This document shows, piece by piece, positions 1 through 6,744 of a DNA stretch of 7,961 bases (position 1 is its first letter; each line of letters starts with the position of its first letter). The notes beneath the pieces were generated by a model. The model searched no databases, was not told the DNA's origin, and saw only the letters and a list, made by a program, of their open reading frames with translations. Origin of the DNA: Bacteroidales bacterium (GTDB taxonomy: Bacteria; Bacteroidota; Bacteroidia; Bacteroidales; BM520); contig JALNXP010000109.1 of the NCBI GenBank assembly GCA_023230285.1, forward strand, positions 1 through 7,961, given 5' to 3'. A program made the translations under genes and the position numbers.

Positions 1-1361
1 GTTACGTTTGAATGTCCCAAATGATTTAAAAGATGAATACCGGAATTGCTGTAATAATTTATTAAATCGCTGCCACTCCAGAAGTAAGTTCTATCGTATA
101 AAGTAGAAATCGTAAAATTATCTGTTATACCTTGAGTAGAAAACTGATAATCAGTGCCGTTAGCAACTTCATCTTTATAATCGCCGCCCCAAGTAACAGG
201 GTCATTGTTAAGTTGTTCTCCAACCATCAAAGCTTTCTCTATATCCGCTACAACAGGCGTTTCTTGATATTTAATTATTTTGTTAATAGAATTAGTCACT
301 TGTTGAGCGTTACTTGCACAAATTCTTCCGACAGAAATTTCGGAAATCGGGTCCATTTCGGTATTTTCACCCCATAAATTGTTGTTGTTGTCATCCCAAG
401 TACCATCTAAATTGGAATAATACAAATCAGCCGGAAGGTCATTTTCGTTGAGCTGTGGACAAGCCAAACCACGACAAGGAACAATATTTTGTCCGCTGTT
501 ACCACCGTCCGCATCACCGCCAAGTATAACGTATTTAAGATTATGATTGTCGTAATAATCTATTATACAGTTTCTTATCTTCTCTTGGTTATCTCTTCCG
601 GGGAAAGTACCGTATATAGTATTTACGTCAATAATTTCGGTAAAAAACCCCGTACCTCTTTTGTATTCTATATAATCTTCAAAATAAGGAGCAAAAGAGT
701 TATCTGTAATTATAAGAATATCCACAGTTTCACCTTTTGCAGGAGAATATGAATATGAAGACAAAGCATCGTAATTGTTGGCAATAGATTTAATTCTGTG
801 CATAACGGTTTCATTAGAAACAGCTGTTCTTTCTGTCTTTTTGGAAACAGACTCATTAGTAAAAGTTATACTTTTAATTAATTTGGTTGTATTATTGGCA
901 GGATAATATTCGGCACTATTTATAATGAAAGATGAAATTCCGTGTCCGCACAAAAAATTAGTCTTAGAAAAAGTCACTATTTCTGAAGGGAAAACATTAT
1001 CCGATTTATAGATTTCATCATTTTCAATGATAAGATTTCTGCCGTCTACAACAGAAGATATAGGTATTTGTTCAGAGACCGGTTGTATTTTACCTGTTAT
1101 AATTTCGTCATAATATTCAATATTTTTGATAACAATATTTGACGTAACAGTATTTTGTGCAAGTAGCAGATTATATGTTTTTTGAGGTATCTGCGGTTCT
1201 CCAGCATTTTGGATATTAACGCAGCCGGCGTTTTGTAATTGTATATAATCACCATTTTGGATTACAGTCGGAAAATCGAAGTTAATGGTTATATCCTGCG
1301 CAAACACAGAGATAGAAAAAAAGAATAAAATGATAAAATTAAGGAAATAGTTTTTTTTCAT
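1..1361 (-). CDS. Secreted gingipain-like cysteine protease (peptidase family C25), N-terminal 453 residues, partial
   Basis: The reading frame is open from the ATG at 1361 to the left edge, giving 453 codons plus two bases, so the C-terminus is missing. Residues 1-21 look like a Sec signal peptide: MKKN, a Phe/Ile/Leu-rich core, and VFA before Gln22. Residues about 22-210 resemble a C25 propeptide (a GEPQIPQKTY stretch near the start). The C25 catalytic domain starts near V213 (VDILIIT, then EYKRGTGF), continues with YVILGGD ending at D283, LPADLYYSNLDG around D312, and an Asn/Asp-rich WDDNNNNLWGE at 322-332. HLGHSN places the likely catalytic His at H450; the catalytic Cys normally lies some 30 residues further on, beyond the edge. 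Family members in Bacteroidota are mostly type IX secretion substrates with a C-terminal sorting domain; the sortase PorU is also C25 but usually carries this domain deeper in a longer protein. It follows folB by 23 bp and may be co-transcribed with it. Family assignment is firm; secretion route is inferred. Confidence 0.9.
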   Translation of the reverse strand, partial: MKKNYFLNFIILFFFSISVFAQDITINFDFPTVIQNGDYIQLQNAGCVNIQNAGEPQIPQKTYNLLLAQNTVTSNIVIKNIEYYDEIITGKIQPVSEQIPISSVVDGRNLIIENDEIYKSDNVFPSEIVTFSKTNFLCGHGISSFIINSAEYYPANNTTKLIKSITFTNESVSKKTERTAVSNETVMHRIKSIANNYDALSSYSYSPAKGETVDILIITDNSFAPYFEDYIEYKRGTGFFTEIIDVNTIYGTFPGRDNQEKIRNCIIDYYDNHNLKYVILGGDADGGNSGQNIVPCRGLACPQLNENDLPADLYYSNLDGTWDDNNNNLWGENTEMDPISEISVGRICASNAQQVTNSINKIIKYQETPVVADIEKALMVGEQLNNDPVTWGGDYKDEVANGTDYQFSTQGITDNFTISTLYDRTYFWSGSDLINYYSNSGIHLLNHLGHSNV

Positions 1362-1384
1362 GATTTATGAAGAATATATTAGAA

Positions 1385-1744
1385 TTATTTATAAGACATT
1401 GTCACAGCAACAAAATCCGTTTCTCCGCTGATAGGCGGATTATGTTTTTTAATTGTTATAGTAGAATTGATAATTTTAGGAAAATTGGAATGAACAGCTT
1501 TCAGTATTTTAGCTGCCAAGTGTTCCAAAAGGTTTACCGGAGTATCAAACTCTTGTTTGATAACGTTATATATTTCGGCGTAATTTATAGTATCGTAGAG
1601 GTAGTCAGTACGGCATGGTTTAGATGCGTTAAATGTAAAACAATACTCTATTGTATATTTAGCACCAATAATCCGTTCTTCCGGAAGGCAGCCGTGATAG
1701 CCCCACAGTTGGATTTGTGCAAGAGTTATTGTACAATTAGACAT
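1385..1744 (-). CDS. folB: Dihydroneopterin aldolase (folate biosynthesis)
   Basis: This 119-residue protein matches the usual length of FolB, which cleaves 7,8-dihydroneopterin to 6-hydroxymethyl-7,8-dihydropterin and glycolaldehyde in cytoplasmic tetrahydrofolate synthesis. Visible family motifs are the N-terminal strand ending in GYHGCLPEER (15-24) with E22, NYAEIY (54-59) with Y55, LLEHLA (72-77) with E74, and IKKHNPPI (98-105) with K100. These match the catalytic and pterin-binding Glu, Tyr, Glu and Lys of characterised dihydroneopterin aldolases (E22, Y54, E74, K100 in the S. aureus enzyme). The family forms octamers built from tetrameric rings. The ATG at 1744 gives the canonical short N-terminus. 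It lies 176 bp downstream of polA and has its own promoter-like element and a hairpin-forming repeat just before the start codon, so it need not depend on polA transcription. No other folate genes are in the window. FolB enzymes may also epimerise dihydroneopterin; the sequence alone does not settle that. Confidence 0.95.
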   Translation of the reverse strand: MSNCTITLAQIQLWGYHGCLPEERIIGAKYTIEYCFTFNASKPCRTDYLYDTINYAEIYNVIKQEFDTPVNLLEHLAAKILKAVHSNFPKIINSTITIKKHNPPISGETDFVAVTMSYK

Positions 1745-1745
1745 A

Positions 1746-1763
1746 CACCATATATTTATGGTG
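1746..1763. repeat. Perfect 7-bp inverted repeat between folB promoter element and start codon
   Basis: The plus strand reads CACCATA, a 4-base spacer TATT, then TATGGTG. The arms are perfect reverse complements. The repeat begins one base upstream of the folB ATG (1742-1744) and directly abuts the TAnnTTTG element at 1764-1771, so it covers the expected transcription start. It could be an operator for a dimeric repressor or a hairpin in the folB leader; no T-run follows, so it does not look like a terminator. Confidence 0.6.
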
Positions 1764-1771
1764 CAAATATA
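1764..1771 (-). promoter_or_regulatory. Putative Bacteroidota -7 promoter element for folB
   Basis: Read on the minus strand the bases are TATATTTG, an exact match to the Bacteroidota -7 consensus TAnnTTTG. It lies 19 bp upstream of the folB start codon, which would give a very short leader of roughly 10-15 nt. No clear TTG -33 element is seen at the usual spacing upstream, which lowers confidence. Confidence 0.5.
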
Positions 1772-1840
1772 GACAAAAAAGGGAGAATATTTATATTTTT
1801 TGGAAATATTATGGAATTAGAAATTTGCTATGGGTTCAAA

Positions 1841-1878
1841 TTACTCCATTTGGCTGATTTTTGTTACTTCACTTGGCT
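1841..1878. repeat. Two near-identical 15-bp direct repeats in the polA-folB intergenic region
   Basis: TTACTCCATTTGGCT at 1841-1855 and TTACTTCACTTGGCT at 1864-1878 agree at 13 of 15 positions. Their starts are 23 bp apart, close to two helical turns. They sit about 70-110 bp upstream of the folB promoter-like element and 42 bp or more past the polA stop codon. They may be paired protein-binding sites, or a chance or decayed duplication. The rest of 1745-1920 shows no gene and no convincing rho-independent terminator for polA. Confidence 0.5.
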
Positions 1879-1920
1879 CAAACCTTGTATCAATTAAGGC
1901 AATTATGAAATATTTATCTC

Positions 1921-4728
1921 CTAATGTGCTTCTAACCAATTATCTCCAACGCCTACTCCGACTTCTATCGGAATGCTTAGCGGTATTGCCTTTTGCATTT
2001 CTTCAACAACCATCTTCTTCACAACCTCTATTTCCGAATTATATACTTCAAAAACCAACTCATCATGAACCTGCATTATCATCTTAGTTTTTAACTTGCC
2101 GGTAATCAGTTGTTTATAAACATTTATCATTGCTATCTTTATCATATCCGCCGATGAACCCTGTATAGGAGCATTTATTGCGTTGCGCTCGGTGTAACCA
2201 CGTATCACGCTGTTTTTAGAATTAATATCTTTGATATAGCGCCGGCGTTTTAAAACAGTCTCAACATAGCCGTTTTTCCTCGCAAATGTTACAATATTTT
2301 CCATATATTCCTTAACACCATGATATTTAGATAAATACTGCTCAATGATTTCGCTCGCATTCTTTCTACCGATATGCAATCTTTCCGACAATCCAAATGC
2401 TGACATGCCATATATGATTCCAAAATTGACAGTTTTCGCTATCCTTCGCATATCCGGTGTAACATATTGCTCGTCAAGGTTGAATATCGTGGCGGCAGTA
2501 GCTGTATGTATGTCTTTATGAGCATTGAAAGCGGCTTTCATATTTTCGTCTCCGGAGATGTGCGCTATCAAACGCAACTCTATCTGAGAATAATCTGCCG
2601 ACATTATGCTGTATGAATCGTTTCTCGCAATAAAAGCCTTTCGGATTTCTCTGCCTCGTTCTGTCCTGATTGGTATGTTCTGCAAATTCGGATTTGTCGA
2701 ACTCAGCCTGCCGGTAGCAACCACCGACTGATTATAGCTTGTATGTACTCGATTAGTGCGAGGATTAATCAACAATGGAAGCGGATCTATATAAGTAGAT
2801 TTCAACTTCGCCAAAGAACGATAATCTAAAATATTCTGAACAATAGGATGCGAAAACTGCAACTTCTGCAACACATCTTCACCCGTTGAAAAACTGCCTG
2901 TCTTAGTCTTTTTGGGCTTACCCGAAATTTGTAACTTAGTAAACAGTATATCACCCAATTGCTTTGGCGAGTTGATGTTGAAAACTTCTCCAGCTTGTTC
3001 GTATATAGTCTCTTCTAATTCATAAATTTCTTTGCCAAGTTCCGAAGAATACGACTGCAAAACATCTTTACTCACATTGACTCCCTCAAACTCCATCGCC
3101 GCTAAAACCTGAACCAACGGCATCTCTACATCTACAAATAACTTTCGACTGCCGCTTTTGTCTATTTCCAAATCTAAAATCCGATATAACTGAAAAGTAA
3201 TGTCCGCCATCTCTACAGCATAATCTTTTATCGTCTCATTATTGTACAAAGTACTCCGGTCTAATCCTTTCTTACTCATTATCGGCTCTATAGACATCGG
3301 ATTGTAGTCGAGATAAGTATCTGCAAGAAACTCTATAGTGTGCCGTGTTTCCGGATTTATAAGATAATGTGCAACCATAGTGTCAAACAACTTCGCTTCG
3401 ATTGCAATATCATACCATTTTAGAATTACTATGTCGAATTTTATGTTCTGACCGATTATCAATTTTGATGTGTCTTCAAAAATCGGACTAAATTTAAACA
3501 AAAGGGATTGTGTCTCATGATAATTTTGAGAACAAGGAACATAATATGCTTTATGTGTTTCAAAAGAAAAAGCAAAACCAACTATTTCGCAATCGTTCTC
3601 ATTCTGCTGAGTTGTCACTGTTTTAAAAGAAATGACATCCTGTTTCTTCAACATCTCAACAAGAGAGGCAATTTCTTCTGTCGTTTTTTCAATTTTATAC
3701 TCATGCGGAGTATTGCTGATGTCTTTTTTATCTGTTATGGAAAATAAATCAAGTGAATTATCTTGTAGAGGAAATAAAGTATTATTATCTGTTGATATTG
3801 GTTTAACATTTGAAATATGCGGTTCAAAGATGTCGGGTTGTTGTGTGGATATATCAGTAAAAAACCTTTTGGCAAACGTTTTAAATTCCAATTCATCGAA
3901 TATTTTTGTTACCGCAGCAAAATCCGGTTGTTGCAATTTAAAATCGGAAAGTGAAAAATCACATGGAACATCTGTGATTATAGTAGCAAGTTTTTTAGAG
4001 AAGACAGCCATTTGAGCGTTATTCTCCATTTTTGTTTTCAGAGACGGATTTTTTATGTTCTGTATATTTTCGACTATATTTTCTACCGAGCCATATTCTG
4101 CTAACAGTTTTTTTGCTGCAACCGGACCAACTCCATTTACGCCGGGAATATTATCCGAAGTGTCGCCCACTAATCCCAAATAATCTTTCATTTGCAAAGT
4201 ATTATTCAGTCCGTATTTTTCGCAAACCTGTTCTTTACCGATGATTTCAGCCGGCGTTTTGCCGTAAGGAGGCTTATAAATCTTGATATTATCATTGACT
4301 AATTGTCCAAAGTCTTTGTCGGGAGTGACCATAAAGACTTCAAAATCTTCGGAACCTGCTTTTACGGCTATTGTGCCGATGATGTCGTCAGCTTCGTAGC
4401 CCTCGCAGGCGATTAGAGGAATGTTGAGAGCTTTAACAATGCTTTTGACAAAAGGCAGGTTGCTTGCTATTTCTTCCGGCATTGGAGGTCTATTGGCTTT
4501 GTAGTTTTCATATTCTTCATGACGGAATGTCGGCTTTTGCGAATCTATACAAACCGCAATATGTGTCGGCTTCTCTTTTTTTATCAGCTCGTGTAAAAAA
4601 TTTGTAAAGCCAAATGCCGCCGAAGTGTTGACACCCGATGAGGTTATTCGTGGCGACTTTTGAAGCGCGAAATAAGCTCTGTATATCAAAGCCATCGCAT
4701 CTAATAAAAAAAGTTTTCTATCTGTCAT
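1921..4728 (-). CDS. polA: DNA polymerase I with intact 5' nuclease and polymerase, degenerate proofreading site
   Basis: This full-length 935-residue PolA (E. coli: 928) acts in Okazaki-fragment maturation and repair synthesis. The 5' nuclease domain (about 1-290) keeps its metal-binding acids: D10, D62, E112/D114/D115 in YEADD, D137/D139 in PDKD, and D189/D192 in GDTSDN, followed by a helix-hairpin-helix GVNGVGPVAAKKLL. A polar linker (about 291-345) leads to a 3'-5' exonuclease-like domain (about 346-525). There the exo I motif reads FKTVT (368-372) instead of FDTET, and exo III reads YAVEMAD (503-509) instead of YAxEDAD; only D432 of exo II (GQNIKFD) remains. The polymerase domain has TGRLSS (672-677), motif A ADYSQIELR with D712, motif B with R761, K765, F769 and Y773, and motif C QVHDE with H888, D889, E890. 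F769 matches the ddNTP-discriminating Phe762 of E. coli. I infer an active polymerase and 5' nuclease without proofreading. The start is the standard short N-terminus. It is transcribed divergently from the Nmad1 gene. Confidence 0.97.
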   Translation of the reverse strand: MTDRKLFLLDAMALIYRAYFALQKSPRITSSGVNTSAAFGFTNFLHELIKKEKPTHIAVCIDSQKPTFRHEEYENYKANRPPMPEEIASNLPFVKSIVKALNIPLIACEGYEADDIIGTIAVKAGSEDFEVFMVTPDKDFGQLVNDNIKIYKPPYGKTPAEIIGKEQVCEKYGLNNTLQMKDYLGLVGDTSDNIPGVNGVGPVAAKKLLAEYGSVENIVENIQNIKNPSLKTKMENNAQMAVFSKKLATIITDVPCDFSLSDFKLQQPDFAAVTKIFDELEFKTFAKRFFTDISTQQPDIFEPHISNVKPISTDNNTLFPLQDNSLDLFSITDKKDISNTPHEYKIEKTTEEIASLVEMLKKQDVISFKTVTTQQNENDCEIVGFAFSFETHKAYYVPCSQNYHETQSLLFKFSPIFEDTSKLIIGQNIKFDIVILKWYDIAIEAKLFDTMVAHYLINPETRHTIEFLADTYLDYNPMSIEPIMSKKGLDRSTLYNNETIKDYAVEMADITFQLYRILDLEIDKSGSRKLFVDVEMPLVQVLAAMEFEGVNVSKDVLQSYSSELGKEIYELEETIYEQAGEVFNINSPKQLGDILFTKLQISGKPKKTKTGSFSTGEDVLQKLQFSHPIVQNILDYRSLAKLKSTYIDPLPLLINPRTNRVHTSYNQSVVATGRLSSTNPNLQNIPIRTERGREIRKAFIARNDSYSIMSADYSQIELRLIAHISGDENMKAAFNAHKDIHTATAATIFNLDEQYVTPDMRRIAKTVNFGIIYGMSAFGLSERLHIGRKNASEIIEQYLSKYHGVKEYMENIVTFARKNGYVETVLKRRRYIKDINSKNSVIRGYTERNAINAPIQGSSADMIKIAMINVYKQLITGKLKTKMIMQVHDELVFEVYNSEIEVVKKMVVEEMQKAIPLSIPIEVGVGVGDNWLEAH

Positions 4729-4751
4729 AAGTACTTCTTCTTGTTCGACTG

Positions 4752-4778
4752 CAAATGTAACACTAAAATTAAAAACAA
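4752..4778 (-). promoter_or_regulatory. Putative polA promoter, Bacteroidota type
   Basis: On the minus strand TACATTTG (4759-4752) matches the -7 consensus TAnnTTTG exactly, 23 bp upstream of the polA ATG. A TTG at 4778-4776 may be the -33 element, but the 16-bp gap is a little shorter than the usual spacing. A purine-rich AAGAAGAAG just before the start codon could act as a weak ribosome-binding site. Confidence 0.5.
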
Positions 4779-4850
4779 CTTGTTAATAAAACGGATTTTC
4801 TACATTTAAAAAAATTCACATTAATAATCTGTCCTTACAGTTTTTTTACT

Positions 4851-4858
4851 TATCTTTA
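4851..4858 (+). promoter_or_regulatory. Possible -7 element for the rightward operon
   Basis: TATCTTTA matches seven of eight positions of TAnnTTTG and lies 42 bp upstream of the Nmad1 ATG at 4901. No TTG is seen at the expected -33 position. It is the best candidate in the 172-bp divergent intergenic region, because the Nmad1 gene needs a promoter there and nothing else fits better. Confidence 0.35.
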
Positions 4859-4900
4859 TAGCGCAAAAACGTAAACAATAACTAATTGATTATCAATGTA

Positions 4901-5437
4901 ATGACAAATACACCTGCTGAATTTGACGCTGTAATATCTAAATGTAGGGAAATATTTTCTTCTAAAATGAAAGACTATGGCTGTGCATGGCGAATTTTAC
5001 GTCCATCTTCTTTAACCGACCAAATTTATATTAAAGCCAATAGGATAAGATCTATCCAAAATAAAGGCATTCACAAAGTTGATGAAGGTATCGTCAACGA
5101 ATTTATCGGAATAGTAAATTATGCAATCATGGCTCTTATTCAACTCGAAAAAGGCTGCCCCGAAAATGTTTATTCCGAAAACCATAACGAAATATCTGCT
5201 CTTTATGATGAATATGCTTCTAAAGCAAAATCTCTGATGGAAAATAAAAATCATGATTATGATGAGGCATGGCGAAATATGCGCATCAGCTCACTTGATG
5301 ACATTATCCTCATGAAATTACTTCGCATAAAAGAAATTGAAGACCATCAAGGTAAAACTACCGTCTCCGAAGGTATTGACGCTAATTACTATGATATAAT
5401 CAACTATGCTGTTTTTGCTCTAATTTTACTAAATTAA
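4901..5437 (+). CDS. Tandem-duplicated Nmad1 (DUF1599) family protein
   Basis: This 178-residue protein belongs by eye to DUF1599, renamed Nucleotide modification associated domain 1. The biochemical role of the family is not established; the name comes from its occurrence near phage DNA-modification genes. It is cytoplasmic, with no signal peptide or membrane segment. Two copies of one unit are plain. Copy 1 has DYGCAWRILR (25-34), SSLTDQI (36-42), K45, RI (48-49), EGI (62-64) and NYAIMALI (73-80). Copy 2 has DYDEAWRNMR (119-128), SSLDDII (130-136), K139, RI (142-143), EGI (157-159) and NYAVFALI (168-175). The offset is 94-95 residues. The conserved D, W, R, S, D, K and R positions could form a site in each half. 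I chose the ATG at 4901 over an in-frame TTG at 4886 because the copy-1 helix begins right after MTNTPAEFD and ATG is the stronger start. It opens a plus-strand operon, with 5 bp to the next gene. Confidence 0.85.
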   Translation: MTNTPAEFDAVISKCREIFSSKMKDYGCAWRILRPSSLTDQIYIKANRIRSIQNKGIHKVDEGIVNEFIGIVNYAIMALIQLEKGCPENVYSENHNEISALYDEYASKAKSLMENKNHDYDEAWRNMRISSLDDIILMKLLRIKEIEDHQGKTTVSEGIDANYYDIINYAVFALILLN

Positions 5438-5442
5438 TCAAA

Positions 5443-6723
5443 ATGAATAACTCAATTTATCAAAGACCTAAAAACATGCCGACAGCTTTAGCTGTAATAT
5501 TATTCTGTTTAATTTTATGCTCGGCTGTCGCTATTTACTTTATTCCCGATTATTCTCCATTATTTCTTCTTTATTACTTGATTCCTTTCTTCTTAATTAT
5601 AGCATTCAGGAAGAAAATGCCTGTGAATATGGGCGTTATTGCAAGAACTATATTAGGTTTGTTATTCATCTTTTCCGGTTTTGTAAAAGGTGTTGACCCT
5701 ATTGGCACTACTTATAAAATTGAAGATTATCTTGCCGCTTACGGCATGCCGTGGTTTATTAATTTTTCTACAATACTTTCTGTTGGATTGAATTTGGTGG
5801 AATTTCTCACCGGCATCATGTTGCTGTTTAATATCCGAATCAAATTTACAACAATTATAGCTTCGTTGATGATGATATTTTTCACTATAACAACAATCTT
5901 TGATGCTACAGCTAATATTGTACCCGATTGTGGCTGCTTTGGTGATGCAATAAAACTTTCCAATTGGCAAACGTTATATAAAAACCTGACAATCAACTTG
6001 TTCTTGTTGGTTTTATGGTGTACCGTCAAAAAAATCCGTCCCACTTTTTATACCGGTGGCGAAGTAGGCATCGCCTCTTTCTTCGGTATACTGTTTATAG
6101 CTTTCCAAATTTATAATCTCTGTTACCTGCCGGTTATCGACTTCAGAGACTGGAAAGTCGGCAATAAAATGACTAATGATGAAGTTTTGCCTGTAGAATA
6201 TTGGACAGTATATACAAACAACGAAAGTTATGAAGATACGACAATGTTAATCAGCGACATACCGTATAATGACTCTGTATGGATGTCTAATTGGTCGTTT
6301 AAAGATACAAAAATCATAGATAAAAATGTTTATCCTCACAACTTAATGCTTATTGATGAAGATGGAAGAGACGAAACGGCTGCCGTAATCGGTTTACCGG
6401 AACCAAATCTATTTATCGTCTCTTATTCTATCGAAGAGATGAACCTGAAACACTGGGACGAGATACAAAACATCATACAATATTGCAGCGATAACGGTTA
6501 TCATGTTTCTTTTTTGACGGCTTCCGAATATGATGTATACAGCCAATTTGTGGAAGAACATCCTTTTGATGCAGTTTTTTACAATGCTGATGACATTGAA
6601 CTTAAAACCATGATACGTTCAAATCCGGGAATAGTTGCCATGAAAGATGGTGTCGTCTTGAAAAAATGGCATTATAACAATGTTCCGGAACCCGCTGACT
6701 TAGAAATATTGTTTACCAAATAA
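5443..6723 (+). CDS. DoxX/MauE-like membrane protein with thioredoxin-like C-terminal domain (BT_3928-like)
   Basis: This 426-residue inner-membrane protein resembles the Bacteroidales family named after BT_3928. The N-terminal half is hydrophobic, with likely segments near 13-34, 40-56, 64-82, 106-130, 134-154, 180-196 and 207-230. It carries two DoxX/MauE hallmarks: the segment ARTILGLLFIFSGFVKGVDP (67-86) and the cysteine motif DCGCFGD (162-168). MauE-type proteins are linked to disulfide or redox handling, so C163 and C165 are candidate redox residues. The C-terminal part (about 300-426) has thioredoxin-like features: a strand NLFIVSY (322-328), an acidic helix, and NPGIVAMKDGVVLKKW (394-409), which resembles the cis-Pro region and last strands of a thioredoxin fold. 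It has no CxxC where the active site would be. I infer a membrane-anchored redox-associated protein of unknown substrate. It lies 5 bp after the Nmad1 gene and 21 bp before the permease gene. Confidence 0.82.
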   Translation: MNNSIYQRPKNMPTALAVILFCLILCSAVAIYFIPDYSPLFLLYYLIPFFLIIAFRKKMPVNMGVIARTILGLLFIFSGFVKGVDPIGTTYKIEDYLAAYGMPWFINFSTILSVGLNLVEFLTGIMLLFNIRIKFTTIIASLMMIFFTITTIFDATANIVPDCGCFGDAIKLSNWQTLYKNLTINLFLLVLWCTVKKIRPTFYTGGEVGIASFFGILFIAFQIYNLCYLPVIDFRDWKVGNKMTNDEVLPVEYWTVYTNNESYEDTTMLISDIPYNDSVWMSNWSFKDTKIIDKNVYPHNLMLIDEDGRDETAAVIGLPEPNLFIVSYSIEEMNLKHWDEIQNIIQYCSDNGYHVSFLTASEYDVYSQFVEEHPFDAVFYNADDIELKTMIRSNPGIVAMKDGVVLKKWHYNNVPEPADLEILFTK

Positions 6724-6744
6724 CAACCTTTTTATAATGTTTCT

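Noticed and set aside
132..752. Plus-strand frames opposite the C25 protease
   Set aside because: The minus-strand frame is continuous from 1361 to 1 and shows C25 motifs throughout; the opposite frames show none.
1367..1897. Plus-strand open frame of 176 codons opposite folB
   Set aside because: It is antisense to folB, whose family motifs are unmistakable, and its translation resembles no protein family.
1745..1920. Rho-independent terminator or RNA gene between polA and folB
   Set aside because: The region is AT-rich with T-runs but I find no GC-containing stem followed by a T-run, and no tRNA-like or riboswitch-like pattern.
1830..2087. Plus-strand open frame of 85 codons across the polA 3' end
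   Set aside because: Most of it is antisense to the conserved polymerase C-terminus; the upstream part contains the 15-bp repeats and has no recognisable domain.
3508..4244. Several plus-strand frames opposite the middle and 5' part of polA
   Set aside because: They are antisense shadows of a continuous, conserved PolA frame.
4886..4900. In-frame TTG start extending the Nmad1 protein by five residues
   Set aside because: The ATG at 4901 is a better start codon and the extra residues (start, IINV) add no motif.
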